A stretch of DNA of 14,571 nt from Candidatus Zixiibacteriota bacterium (GTDB lineage Bacteria > Zixibacteria > MSB-5A5 > SM1-73): NCBI GenBank assembly GCA_023127875.1, contig JAGMFA010000038.1, forward strand, positions 1 through 14,571, written 5' to 3'. Positions within the stretch are counted from its first letter, which is position 1, and each line of letters begins with the position of its first letter. Shown in pieces: positions 1-8,088 of this stretch. The notes under the pieces are model-generated. The model saw only the letters and a program-made list of their open reading frames with translations. It searched no databases and had not been told where the DNA came from. Position numbers and translations under genes: made by a program.

Positions 1-184
1 AATTATATGCTCCCCTTAGTAAGTGCAATAGTAAGTTAATGATTAACTGTCGTTTGCCTCATTATAAAAGGTTCGTGTCGGGCCTGAATCATCCAAATTT
101 TTGATTTCTCTAACGCCAATTGCTGTCGAACACAAATTCAAAAACCCTCTTGTTAATCCTTCCTAACTCGGAGCTTTAGAAAAA

Positions 185-1735
185 TTGTCCATTCAGAAAA
201 AAATGGCCAAAAACGCTATCTACAACTTCCTGGTAAAAGCCATAACCTTAGCCTTTGGTTTCGTTGCCTCAGTGGTGGTAGCTCGGTCTCTGGGACCGGA
301 CAAATATGGTGTTTACAGTTTCGTGATGTGGTTTCTCTTCATGGTTGGTCTTCTGGCCAATTTAGGCATAGGTACAACCATCACCAAGTACGTCTCGGAG
401 TACTGGGGGAGAAAAGATTTGCCAGCCATTAGTTGTATCTTAAGTCGGCTTTTACGAGTTGAGTTTTTGGCAGGCATTGTGGTGAGCCTGCTTTTGTTCC
501 TTTTGGCTCCTTTAGTTTCTCAATGGTATAACAATCCCGATCTTTCGCTTTATCTGAAAGTTGCTGCCTTGGTCATATTGCCTTTAGGTCTGATGTGGTT
601 TTATAACGGCCTTTTTTGCGGACTGCAACGATTCGATCTGATCGCCAAAATCAACCTCTTAGTCTCTCCGGTGACTTTAGGGGTAATCCTTCTGGTTTTA
701 TACTTTGGTGGAAAGATTGAGTGGTTGGTGGGGGTTAGTGCGATACATAATATCCTTCTTGTTGCATGTTATCTTTATCTTAAGAGGACTAAATTTACCT
801 TTCTGAGGAACAATCCTTCCTCACCCGATTTTGGTGGCAAGTTGCTTAAGTTCTCTGCCAGCGCATTTGCGGTAATGGTCTTAGATGCCATAGTGTGGGA
901 ACGTTTTGGGATTTTCTTTTTGAGCATCTTCAGCACCTCAACCGAGATTGCCTTTTACAATGTGGCCTTCATCTTTTCCAGCCGAACCATGATTCTTCTG
1001 CCCGGCGCCTTAACCGGCATTCTTCTTCCTGCCATGTCTGAGGTATATGGAGGAGGGAACAAAGAGGAGCTTGCCAGGGTGCATGCCAACTCCACCAGAT
1101 ACTTAGCCATGCTTTCTTTTCCTATTTGCCTGGGAGGAATTGCCATCTCCAGACAGCTGTTTCCGGTATTATATGGTCTTTCATTTCAACCGGCCTCCTT
1201 ACTTTTTGCCATCCTTCTGGTGGGCGGAACCATTGGCTTTATCTCCACCTCCAGCTCCTCACTTCTGTATGGAGCAGAACTCCAAAGAATAGTGGTAAAG
1301 GTGGGGGTCATCTTTGCTTCAGTCAATATCGCAGTCAACTGGTTGGTAGTTCCTACACTGGGGGCGAAAGGAGCGGCTCTTGCCACTGCTCTGAGTCAAT
1401 CCATGGGTGGAGTGGCGATGATTACCTACGCATACAAAAATTTCATGAAACAGCGGTTTCCCTTCTCCAGGGTGATGCGTACATTCCTTGCTTCTGCCCT
1501 GATGGGGTGCGTGGCATTTTTCATATCAGAAGGGATAAAGGGTGCGCTGGGGCTGGTTTTTGCCTTGATCATCTCCCCCCCTCTCTATATATTAAGCTTG
1601 TTTTTTACCCGAAGCTTGACTTCTGAGGATATAAATTTAGTGGAAGCGGTCATTCACCGGTTGCCGGAGAGATGGGGCAAGCGTATTCTGTCTGTATTCA
1701 CAAAGTTGGTTAAACTCTTCTGTTTTCAGCCATGA
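185..1735 (+). CDS. Wzx-like polysaccharide flippase (MOP superfamily membrane protein)
   Basis: A 516-residue, very hydrophobic protein with a run of predicted membrane helices from residue 10 to about 490. The length and layout fit the 12-14 helix Wzx/RfbX flippases, which move lipid-linked oligosaccharides across the inner membrane. The N-terminus (NAIYNFLVKAITLAFGF, then VARSLGPDKYGVYSF) is the usual opening of this family: first helix, then a loop with the LGP.xYG signature. The start at 185 is TTG. It has GGAG at 170-173, 11 nt upstream, while the next in-frame ATG at 203 has no ribosome binding site, so TTG is preferred but not certain. The stop overlaps the glycosyltransferase start by 4 nt, implying translational coupling and a joint role in making an exported glycan. 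The substrate cannot be told from sequence. Confidence 0.88.
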   Translation: MSIQKKMAKNAIYNFLVKAITLAFGFVASVVVARSLGPDKYGVYSFVMWFLFMVGLLANLGIGTTITKYVSEYWGRKDLPAISCILSRLLRVEFLAGIVVSLLLFLLAPLVSQWYNNPDLSLYLKVAALVILPLGLMWFYNGLFCGLQRFDLIAKINLLVSPVTLGVILLVLYFGGKIEWLVGVSAIHNILLVACYLYLKRTKFTFLRNNPSSPDFGGKLLKFSASAFAVMVLDAIVWERFGIFFLSIFSTSTEIAFYNVAFIFSSRTMILLPGALTGILLPAMSEVYGGGNKEELARVHANSTRYLAMLSFPICLGGIAISRQLFPVLYGLSFQPASLLFAILLVGGTIGFISTSSSSLLYGAELQRIVVKVGVIFASVNIAVNWLVVPTLGAKGAALATALSQSMGGVAMITYAYKNFMKQRFPFSRVMRTFLASALMGCVAFFISEGIKGALGLVFALIISPPLYILSLFFTRSLTSEDINLVEAVIHRLPERWGKRILSVFTKLVKLFCFQP

Positions 1736-2859
1736 GAATCGGAATCGACGCTCGCTCCATCCTGAAGCAGAGGACCGGAGTGGGAACTTACACCTTTAAT
1801 TTAATCCAGCATTTAAGCCGCCTGGATCAAAAGAACCGATATGTCCTCTTTTACAGCCATCATTTAGATGTCAAATCCGCCATACCTGAAATTGAAAACC
1901 CCAATTTCGAAAACAAATTTTTCCGTTTTCCCAATAAGCTTTTAAATCTTTTGTGGGGAACGGTGAGGTTGCCCAAAATCGATTGGCTGGTAGGAGATGT
2001 GGACCTTTATCATTCCCCCAATTACTGCCTGAATGTCTTAGCCCGAGGCAGGTCGTTGATGACCATTCACGACCTTAACTTTTTGGCGTATAGACAGTTT
2101 ACCATTGCATCCGGCAGATGGCATTATGCTTTCAAAATAAGAAGCTATGCGCAAAAAGTAGATGCCATCATCGCAGATTCGGAAAGCACCAAAGATGAGA
2201 TAATAAAGTATCTAAAAATTCCAAAGGAGAAAATTCATGTAATCTATCTGGGATGTTCTCCGGCGTTTCAACCTATACTGGAAAGCGAAAAGAAGCAGAA
2301 GATAAAGGAAAAATATAATATCAAAGGAGATTTCATTCTCTATGTGGGGACACTTGAGCCCCGCAAGAACCTAAAAGGGCTTATTCTGGCGTATGCTCAG
2401 AGCAGAGCCAAAGATGATTTCCTTCTGGTTCTGGCAGGAGGGAAGGGATGGAAATATAAGCACATATTTCGTCTGGTAAAACAGTTGAAGCTGGAAGATC
2501 GAGTGGTCTTCTGCGGATATGTGCCAGATTCTGATCTTCCCGCTCTATATCACAGCGCTTCGGTCTTTGTTTATCCTTCATTTTACGAGGGCTTTGGCCT
2601 CCCACCTCTGGAGGCGATGACTTGCGGTATTCCGGTGATAGTCTCTCATACCACCTCATTGCCGGAGGTGGTGGGCGATGCGGGAATTTACGTGGACCCT
2701 TTTGATATTGAACAGATATCCTTCTCAATTGATACGGTGCTATCGGATACCAAACTCTGCCAAACTCTCCGGGAGAAAGGACTGAAAAGGGCAAAACTTT
2801 TCTCCTGGGAAAAGACTGCCAGAGAGACGATGAAGCTTTACCAACAACTGGGCAGATGA
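1732..2859 (+). CDS. GT4-family glycosyltransferase
   Basis: A 375-residue GT-B glycosyltransferase of the GT4 (glycosyl transferases group 1) family, which transfers a sugar from a nucleotide-sugar donor with retention. The N-terminal acceptor-side domain opens with MRIGIDARSI and a glycine turn (TGVGTYTFNL). The C-terminal donor domain begins near residue 200 with YVGTLEPRKNL, the basic motif of this family. It carries the E-x7-E motif E286 to E294 in FYEGFGLPPLEAMTCG, followed by PEVVGDAG. There is no signal peptide, so it should act at the cytoplasmic face. It starts inside the stop of the flippase gene (ATGA overlap), so the two are co-translated and probably belong to one surface-polysaccharide pathway. 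Donor and acceptor sugars are unknown. Confidence 0.92.
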   Translation: MRIGIDARSILKQRTGVGTYTFNLIQHLSRLDQKNRYVLFYSHHLDVKSAIPEIENPNFENKFFRFPNKLLNLLWGTVRLPKIDWLVGDVDLYHSPNYCLNVLARGRSLMTIHDLNFLAYRQFTIASGRWHYAFKIRSYAQKVDAIIADSESTKDEIIKYLKIPKEKIHVIYLGCSPAFQPILESEKKQKIKEKYNIKGDFILYVGTLEPRKNLKGLILAYAQSRAKDDFLLVLAGGKGWKYKHIFRLVKQLKLEDRVVFCGYVPDSDLPALYHSASVFVYPSFYEGFGLPPLEAMTCGIPVIVSHTTSLPEVVGDAGIYVDPFDIEQISFSIDTVLSDTKLCQTLREKGLKRAKLFSWEKTARETMKLYQQLGR

Positions 2860-2957
2860 ATTGTATAATGGACTGAATTCAGAACGCATCCTCATCTGGT
2901 TTTACATTGAAAAAGATATTTGGATCTTTTACCTTTTCATGTGTAACGTCCGAGCTT

Positions 2958-2981
2958 GCCCTGAACCGTTTGGTTCAGGGC
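2958..2981. repeat. Perfect hairpin between glycosyltransferase and EF-G2 genes
   Basis: Perfect 10-bp inverted repeat, GCCCTGAACC (2958-2967) against GGTTCAGGGC (2972-2981), with the 4-nt loop GTTT. It is flanked by a short imperfect repeat of CTTG. It lies about 100 nt after the glycosyltransferase stop, so it could end that transcript, but no T-run follows. It resembles the other short hairpin elements in this window, so a REP-type repeat is equally likely. Confidence 0.6.
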
Positions 2982-3058
2982 TTGTCTTAGAAGAAGAAAT
3001 AGGCGGGGCAACTTACCTTGTAATAAAGGCAAAACAGGGGTCAAAAAGTAAAGAGATA

Positions 3059-3086
3059 TTGACAAATAGCTTTTATTGTGTAATAT
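3059..3086 (+). promoter_or_regulatory. Sigma70-type promoter for the EF-G2 gene
   Basis: Perfect -35 TTGACA at 3059-3064, a 16-nt spacer, then TAATAT (4 of 6 consensus positions) at 3081-3086. It sits about 40 nt before a strong ribosome binding site (GGAGGT, 3121-3126) and the GTG start at 3131. This suggests the EF-G2 gene is transcribed separately from the glycan genes upstream. Confidence 0.5.
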
Positions 3087-3130
3087 TGAAAATCGTATAC
3101 AGAGGATAATCTTTATTCCAGGAGGTCGTT

Positions 3131-5215
3131 GTGAAGGATTTCAACATTGATCAGATCAGAAACATAGGAGTGGTTGGCCATGGGGGTGTAGGTAAGACCT
3201 CCCTGGTGGAGGCTATGCTTTTTGGTGCCAAGGTTACTAATCGGCTGGGCCAAGTGGACGATGGAACCAGCTTATCAGATTATACTGAAGATGAGATAGA
3301 AAGGAAGATATCAATTGGTGCTTCCCTACTTCATCTGGAATGGAAAAACCACAAGATAAACATTGTGGACATGCCCGGCTATCAGGACTTCATCGGGGAG
3401 GTGGTAGGAGGTTTAAGAGTCACAGAGACTGCTATAATAATGCTTTCCGCCCAATCTGGGGTGGAGGTGGGAACCGAGCAGGTGTGGAATATCGCGGAAA
3501 ATTATAAGCTGGCTCGAATATTTTTCATCAACAGAATGGATAAAGAGCATGCCAGCTTTGAGAATGTAGTGAAACAAGCGAAAGAAAGTTTTGGCCAGAA
3601 GGTGGTTCCCATCCAGATTCCCATGGGAGAAGGACCCGATTTTAAAGGGATGGTTGATCTGATCAAGATGAAGGCTTTATCTTTCGATAAGGACGGAAAA
3701 TCAAAAGAGGATAAAATTCCTGCAGAGCTGGAGGTAAAAGCCAAAGAGTATCAGGAAAAGCTCATAGAGGCAGCGGCAGAGACTGATGATGCGCTTTTGG
3801 AGAAGTTCTTTGACAAAGGTGAGCTTTCTGGTGACGAGATAAAGGCGGGATTGCGAAAAGGAATTGCAGAGAAGTCGATTTATCCAATAGTTTGTGGGTC
3901 AGCATTGGGTAACATGGGGGTGACTGCTCTTCTGGACTTGCTGGTGGCATATCTTCCTTCCCCATCAGATTTTGTCCAAGTCCAGGGAAAAGTGCCGGGG
4001 ACGGAAAAAGAGAAGTCAGTCAAGATTAGCCCGGATGAGTCCTTATGTGCCTTTGCCTTTAAGACTGTGTCCGAGCCGCACGTAGGAGAGCTGACATTTA
4101 TGAAGGTATATTCAGGAAAACTGCAGTCCGGGATGGATGTATATAATTCCACCCAAGAGGCTTCCGAAAGAATCGGGCAGATTTACGCCTTAAACGGCAG
4201 AGAAAGAAGGGAGATCGGGATAGTGAACGCGGGCGACATCGCCGCCGTGGTCAAATTGAAGAATACCAAAACCGGCGATACCTTCTGTGACAAAAAAGAT
4301 CCGGTGATATTGCCCACAATCGATTTCCCCAAACCGGTGATCAATATGGGGATCAGACCCAGGAAAAGAGGAGACGAGGAGAAAATCGCCAATGGATTTG
4401 CCAAACTGCACGAGGAGGATCCTACTTACATCATGGAGGTGGACGCAGATATCAAGCAAACCATTATCTACGGACAGGGTGAGCTGCACCTGGAGGTGAT
4501 GGTGGACCGGTTGAAAAGAAGGTTCGGGGTGGAAGTTGAACTGGAGAAGCCAAGGATACCTTATCGAGAGACCATCACCACCAGGGTGGAAGCCCAGGGA
4601 AAATACAAAAAGCAGTCCGGAGGAAGAGGACAATATGGAGATGTCTGGCTTCGACTTGAGCCCCTGCCCCGGGGAGAAGGATTTGAGTTTGTGAATAAGA
4701 TAGTGGGAGGAGCCATTCCCTCCAAATATATCCCTTCGGTTGAAAAGGGAATAGTGGGCGCCATGAACGACGGGTTTTTGGCCGGCTATAAAGTGGTGGA
4801 CGCAAAGATAACCCTCTATGACGGCACATTTCATGAGGTGGATTCTTCAGACTTAGCCTTCAAGATCGCCGGCTCCATGGGTTTCAAAAACGCCGCCACA
4901 AAGGCAAAGCCGGTGATGTTGGAGCCGATCTATAACTTAGAGGTGATCGTGCCGGAGGATTTCATGGGAGACGTTATGGGTGATCTCTCCAGCCGACGAG
5001 GCAAGATATTAGGAATGGATCAGGAAAGAAACTTCCAGAAGATAAGGGCACAGGCTCCTTTAGCAGAATTGTATAAATACTCCACCTCTCTGCGATCTTT
5101 AACCCAGGGGAGAGGGCTTCACACCCGGCAGTTCTCTCGTTATGAGGAAATACCGAGAGACATCGCACAGAAGATCATCCAGGAGACACAGCAGGCAAAA
5201 GAGGAGGAGAAGTAA
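3131..5215 (+). CDS. Elongation factor G-like GTPase (EF-G2 type)
   Basis: A 694-residue translational GTPase with full EF-G length and domain order. The GTP-binding motifs are G1 GHGGVGKT (16-23), G3 DMPGY (80-84) and G4 NRMD (134-137). Domain II starts near residue 300. Domain IV contains HEVDSSDLAFKIAGSMGFK, the tip region that enters the ribosomal A site, and domain V includes RRGKILGM. The G1 (GHGG instead of AHVDAGKT), G3 (DMPGY instead of DTPGH) and switch I (RKISI instead of RGITI) forms are those of the EF-G2 paralogue, such as the Thermus EF-G-2, rather than of housekeeping FusA. EF-G2 proteins bind GTP and show ribosome-dependent GTPase activity; their exact cellular role is unsettled. 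The GTG start has GGAGGT 4 nt upstream. The gene stands alone, without the usual rpsL-rpsG-fusA-tuf neighbours, which also supports a paralogue. Confidence 0.92.
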   Translation: MKDFNIDQIRNIGVVGHGGVGKTSLVEAMLFGAKVTNRLGQVDDGTSLSDYTEDEIERKISIGASLLHLEWKNHKINIVDMPGYQDFIGEVVGGLRVTETAIIMLSAQSGVEVGTEQVWNIAENYKLARIFFINRMDKEHASFENVVKQAKESFGQKVVPIQIPMGEGPDFKGMVDLIKMKALSFDKDGKSKEDKIPAELEVKAKEYQEKLIEAAAETDDALLEKFFDKGELSGDEIKAGLRKGIAEKSIYPIVCGSALGNMGVTALLDLLVAYLPSPSDFVQVQGKVPGTEKEKSVKISPDESLCAFAFKTVSEPHVGELTFMKVYSGKLQSGMDVYNSTQEASERIGQIYALNGRERREIGIVNAGDIAAVVKLKNTKTGDTFCDKKDPVILPTIDFPKPVINMGIRPRKRGDEEKIANGFAKLHEEDPTYIMEVDADIKQTIIYGQGELHLEVMVDRLKRRFGVEVELEKPRIPYRETITTRVEAQGKYKKQSGGRGQYGDVWLRLEPLPRGEGFEFVNKIVGGAIPSKYIPSVEKGIVGAMNDGFLAGYKVVDAKITLYDGTFHEVDSSDLAFKIAGSMGFKNAATKAKPVMLEPIYNLEVIVPEDFMGDVMGDLSSRRGKILGMDQERNFQKIRAQAPLAELYKYSTSLRSLTQGRGLHTRQFSRYEEIPRDIAQKIIQETQQAKEEEK

Positions 5216-5235
5216 TAGGGTCAAGAGGCAAGAGT

Positions 5236-5299
5236 GGTTCATGGTTCATAGTCCCCACCCTGCTTCCCAAATAAAAGCGGCGGACTGTGGACTTGTCCT
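5236..5299. repeat. Heptamer-repeat block, copy 1
   Basis: Two exact GGTTCAT heptamers (5236-5249), then AGTCCCC, a short linker ending AAAAGCGG, then GGCGGAC, TGTGGAC and TTGTCCT (5279-5299), all in 7-nt register within each run. The same order of parts appears again at 5395-5478. A 7-nt period cannot hold a reading frame, so this is noncoding. Confidence 0.7.
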
Positions 5300-5300
5300 G

Positions 5301-5376
5301 TCTTCGACCCTGCACTTCGTCCTGAGGCTCAGTGTCGAAGGAAGGCTCAGCCCCGAAGGGAGCGAAGTCGAAGGAC
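5301..5376. repeat. REP-like element with TTCGAC/GTCGAA arms
   Basis: CTTCGAC (5302-5308) pairs with GTCGAAG (5334-5340). A second half follows with CCCCGAAGGGAGCGAAGTCGAAG to about 5373. The arms and the GAGCGAAGTCGAA core are shared with 7951-8008 and, inverted, with 5816-5835. It lies between the two heptamer blocks. Confidence 0.6.
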
Positions 5377-5394
5377 GGTCGACAGCTAAAACCA

Positions 5395-5478
5395 GTTTGT
5401 GGTTTGTAGTTCATAGTTCGTAGTCCCTCCCCCGCTCACCCAGAAAAAGCGGTGGACGGCGGACAGTGGACTGCGGAC
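5395..5478. repeat. Heptamer-repeat block, copy 2
   Basis: Four heptamers GTTTGTG, GTTTGTA, GTTCATA, GTTCGTA (5395-5422) and then GTCCCTC. After a linker ending AAAAGCGG comes a second run of four, GGTGGAC, GGCGGAC, AGTGGAC, TGCGGAC (5451-5478). It is a longer version of the block at 5236-5299 and stops 9 nt before tRNA-Thr. No promoter for the tRNA is evident within it. Confidence 0.7.
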
Positions 5479-5487
5479 AAAATACAC

Positions 5488-5559
5488 GCCGATGTAGCTC
5501 AATGGTAGAGCAACTGATTTGTAATCAGTTGGTTGGAGGTTCGATTCCTCTCATCGGCT
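5488..5559 (+). tRNA. tRNA-Thr (anticodon TGT)
   Basis: A complete 72-nt cloverleaf. Acceptor arms GCCGATG (5488-5494) and CATCGGC (5552-5558) pair fully, with T as discriminator base. The D arm has AGCTC..GAGC. The anticodon stem ACTGA/TCAGT encloses the loop TTTGTAA, with anticodon TGT at 5520-5522, which reads ACA threonine codons. The T arm GGAGG-TTCGATT-CCTCT is standard. CCA is not encoded. The usual partners of this tRNA (tRNA-Tyr, tRNA-Gly, tuf) are not present. Confidence 0.96.
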
Positions 5560-5572
5560 AATCAAATAGCTT

Positions 5573-5600
5573 GTAGGGGCAATTCATGAATTGCCCCTAC
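5573..5600. repeat. Perfect 28-nt palindrome
   Basis: GTAGGGGCAATTCA (5573-5586) is followed directly by its exact reverse complement (5587-5600). It begins 13 nt after tRNA-Thr and could form a stem that helps end the tRNA transcript, but there is no T-run. The GTAGG/CCTAC ends recur in several other elements of this window. Confidence 0.75.
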
Positions 5601-5620
5601 GGCTTGCCCGCCGAAGTGGG

Positions 5621-5680
5621 TGTAGGGGTCGCATTCATGCAACCCGCCTGGTGTCGGGTCCGATAAATCGGATCCCTACA
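5621..5680. repeat. 60-nt palindromic element bounded by TGTAGGG/CCCTACA
   Basis: TGTAGGGGTC (5621-5630) and GATCCCTACA (5671-5680) pair at 9 of 10 positions. Inside, TCCGAT and ATCGGA form a smaller hairpin around 5658-5672. It is the same end design as the palindrome at 5573-5600, only with a longer interior. Confidence 0.6.
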
Positions 5681-5801
5681 AAAGATTCGGATGAGGCTGG
5701 AAGCCCAGCCTACTGGATGAAATGTAGTTCATTGTCGGGTAGCTTGGCAATCTAACCTTCAACTGACCCCAATTCTCGCGTAGCTCTGTGATTTTGGGCG
5801 T

Positions 5802-5849
5802 GGCACCCCGCCAATGGTTCGACTTCGCTCACCATAAAAGGCGGGGCGC
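5802..5849. repeat. Nested hairpin containing the TTCGACTTCGCTC repeat
   Basis: Outer arms GGCACCCCGCC (5802-5812) and GGCGGGGCGC (5840-5849) pair with one unpaired A. Inner arms ATGGT (5814-5818) and ACCAT (5831-5835) enclose TCGACTTCGCTC, the core of the REP-like family. It lies about 50 nt past the stop of the - strand secreted-protein gene and may stall or protect its transcript. Confidence 0.5.
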
Positions 5850-5859
5850 TATGCTGATC

Positions 5860-5922
5860 ACTGCCAACTGTCAACTGGTAACTGCTTACCGATGACTGCC
5901 TACTGGCGACTGACTACTGCCC
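5860..5922. repeat. (ACTGNNN)9 heptamer tandem repeat
   Basis: ACTG recurs at exactly 7-nt steps from 5860 to 5916 (5860, 5867, 5874, 5881, 5888 as ACCG, 5895, 5902, 5909, 5916). The three bases between are free to vary. Nine units cover 63 nt. On the - strand the unit reads NNNCAGT. The repeat runs into the end of the IPTL-CTERM gene and encodes its last six residues and stop. Cyanobacterial STRR heptamers such as CCCCAGT are similar in form, but kinship is not shown. Confidence 0.85.
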
Positions 5923-7660
5923 TTCTCCTTCTAAGCACCACCCAGGCGCTAAACACAATCAACACCACCAGGACGATCAGACCCCATTCGGTGAGGGTGG
6001 GAAACTGATAAGTCCACGTGACACTATAGGGAGGTTGAACCGTCTCACATGGGTAATCTACGGTGAACTCATACTCAACCACTTCACCCGGATCAACGCA
6101 TGCCTGAGGCCATGTTAAACGGATGGCGTCACCCCTACCAGTGGTGGTCTGAATAGTAGGGGGATCACAACCATTAGGGTTGCTCGTAATTACGACATTT
6201 CGAAGAGTGCGTCCGGCGCCAATATAGACCACATAAAGCTGGTTAGCTATACCAGGCTCGTCCTTAGTAATTACCTCGGTACATCTATAGGCCACCATCA
6301 GTGGGCAGATGAAATCTCTTGTCAGCGTATCGTGTGTTGCTGATATCTTGAATTGGTGCAAACCCAATGGTGTGTAATCAGCGGGAGAAATCGTCAGAAT
6401 TGTCCCTTGCGCGGTGTCAGAGGGATGGACGTACACAGGGTTCGTGCCAAATTCATATGATGTACCTTGGGGTAGGTCTGAAACGCTCAGTGTAACAAGT
6501 CCTTCAAAGGCATTGATTGGAACTAATCCAATTGTGTACAATGCCGAACCTCCCGGAGCAACACTCGAATCAGGAACAGCGAACAGTCCGAATGTGTTCG
6601 CATCAGCAGGATTCACGGCTTCTAATTCCACTACGTAGCCATCAGGATCCATTTTAAATCCAGGGTCTTTTGCATCATCGTAAACACTTATTCTGAGGGT
6701 ACCCTCAGCCAAAGGGTCGTCAATACAGTACTCCTGGTAAAAACGTCCGCATAAAGGTTCCGTCCTGGTGTAGTAGACTTTTGTGCCGTAACCCCGTTCC
6801 GTGGCGAGAACTGCACATAATCGGGTGTTGCTTGGTTCTCCACTAACAGGGTTTCCATTCTCGTCGTAGGCGTGGACCCAGCCTTCGATCGACGCACTCC
6901 CAGGCCCTGAGTCTCCTATCGTATAAACAAAATCAGGGTTGGGCCAATCTATTGTAACTTCTTGATGATACGGAGGATGAGCCCTGCTAACAACAGTAAC
7001 ATATGCAGTATCCGTATCCTCCCACTCGTAGCCCGCCGGTACGCCCATGACCCCTGCCTTCACATAAGTCTCAACTATTAGGCGATATTCTGCACTGTCT
7101 CCGATGGCAAGATTGTCTGTGCCCACATCTAAAACCACACTCGTGTCTTGGACAAGCATAGATAGCCAACCCCACGGCCTCCACCCTATCAACTCACTTC
7201 CTTTGTGCACTAGGGCATGGACTTGAAACCATGCACTGAAGGCCACTGAGTTATCCTCGCAATGAACCAGGATTTGAAAAGTCACTCTTCCCAAATGATC
7301 CGTATGTCCGTTGGCTCCTCCTCCTTCATCCTTATCCTCGGCTTCTACATTAGACTTTAAGGTAGGGACTAGACAAGGAAAAGCAGGAAAATCTATAATG
7401 ACCCATTTTTCTCCCAGTCTCATTTCCACGTTCCCGCATCTGAACTTTCCAGCATCAGACGCCTTCTCAGATATAGAGAATGGCTGTAGGGCAGTAAAAC
7501 TGTCCCACCCCACATCACCACTATTATCCACTGTCTCCGTATTCCAATCTGTGTCGCCAGCTAACGCGTATCCTCCAATAATGCTGAATGCCAACGTTAC
7601 CATGGCTATCAGAAGCACCGTGAACACTATTCTCGTAATTGCTTTCCCCTTGTTTTTCAT
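5900..7660 (-). CDS. Secreted protein with Ig-like region and IPTL-CTERM sorting tail
   Basis: An exported protein with a signal peptide (basic start, hydrophobic stretch, then GYALAGDTD as a likely cleavage area). A beta-rich body includes an Ig-like segment at about residues 358-458 (VAPGGSALYTIGLVPINAFEGLVTLSVSDLP). The tail is PTLTEWG, a membrane helix and an RRRR cluster (556-582). That tail matches the IPTL-CTERM signal, which in other bacteria is processed by an exosortase (XrtH), so the mature protein probably sits at the cell surface. Numbering uses a GTG at 7666, but that codon lies only 2 nt after AGGAG (7669-7673). The ATG at 7660 has 8 nt spacing and is the better start (586 residues). 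The last residues AVVSRQ and the TAG stop lie in a heptamer repeat. Its specific function is unknown. Confidence 0.85.
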   Translation of the reverse strand: MKNKGKAITRIVFTVLLIAMVTLAFSIIGGYALAGDTDWNTETVDNSGDVGWDSFTALQPFSISEKASDAGKFRCGNVEMRLGEKWVIIDFPAFPCLVPTLKSNVEAEDKDEGGGANGHTDHLGRVTFQILVHCEDNSVAFSAWFQVHALVHKGSELIGWRPWGWLSMLVQDTSVVLDVGTDNLAIGDSAEYRLIVETYVKAGVMGVPAGYEWEDTDTAYVTVVSRAHPPYHQEVTIDWPNPDFVYTIGDSGPGSASIEGWVHAYDENGNPVSGEPSNTRLCAVLATERGYGTKVYYTRTEPLCGRFYQEYCIDDPLAEGTLRISVYDDAKDPGFKMDPDGYVVELEAVNPADANTFGLFAVPDSSVAPGGSALYTIGLVPINAFEGLVTLSVSDLPQGTSYEFGTNPVYVHPSDTAQGTILTISPADYTPLGLHQFKISATHDTLTRDFICPLMVAYRCTEVITKDEPGIANQLYVVYIGAGRTLRNVVITSNPNGCDPPTIQTTTGRGDAIRLTWPQACVDPGEVVEYEFTVDYPCETVQPPYSVTWTYQFPTLTEWGLIVLVVLIVFSAWVVLRRRRAVVSRQ

Positions 7661-7837
7661 CTTCACATCTCCTTTCTTTATTTGAAGGCTGAAATCAAAG
7701 AATCCATTTAAGAACTTCTAACGAAATCAAATATCATGTTGTTCTTCTCCTTTCTCCTTATTTTTTCCACCCTGTCTGGTTTGGAAGAGTCTTATATGTT
7801 GGAGATGGTCGCAAGACGAATCCAGCTTTTTTCAATT

Positions 7838-7863
7838 GTCCGAAACCCTGCGGGATTTCGGAC
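7838..7863. repeat. Hairpin ending in CCTACA
   Basis: GTCCGAAA (7838-7845) pairs with TTTCGGAC (7856-7863). After one mismatch two more C-G pairs extend the stem inward. CTACAAAA follows. Upstream, GGTCGCAAGAC (7808-7818) also occurs at 12769-12779 in the element near the tRNA fragment, so the two sites share sequence. Confidence 0.6.
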
Positions 7864-7950
7864 CTACAAAAACGGGCACTTGCCTAGGTAAGGATAGTTA
7901 CGCCACACAAAGATCACCTCCGGGAAAACAGTTTAGAGTTAAGAGCATAT

Positions 7951-8008
7951 GGTTCGACCATTCGACAGGCTCATGGTGCTGAGCGAAGTCGAAGCACAAG
8001 CTCACCAT
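7951..8008. repeat. REP-like element with TTCGAC/GTCGAA arms
   Basis: TTCGAC (7961-7966) pairs with GTCGAA (7988-7993) around GGCTCATGGTGCTGAGCGAA, which can itself fold (GGCTCA against TGAGC). The GAGCGAAGTCGAAG core matches the element at 5301-5376. CTCACCAT at the right end matches 5828-5835. Confidence 0.65.
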
Positions 8009-8033
8009 CTTCGAGAGTTTAGAGAAACTATTT

Positions 8034-8068
8034 TTGGCTATTGGTTTTAACCATGAACCATTAGCCAA
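8034..8068. repeat. 13-bp inverted repeat
   Basis: TTGGCTATTGGTT (8034-8046) pairs with AACCATTAGCCAA (8056-8068) at 12 of 13 positions, with a 9-nt loop. No T-run follows on either strand, so it is not a clear terminator. Confidence 0.55.
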
Positions 8069-8088
8069 TCACATGGATCCTGCGGTAT

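Noticed and set aside
2861..3109. 82-residue + strand reading frame after the glycosyltransferase
   Set aside because: It covers a perfect hairpin and the EF-G2 promoter, has no ribosome binding site, and matches no family I know.
5236..5922. CRISPR array
   Set aside because: Repeat units are 7 nt with variable bases, there are no 25-40 nt repeats with equal spacers, and no cas gene is present.
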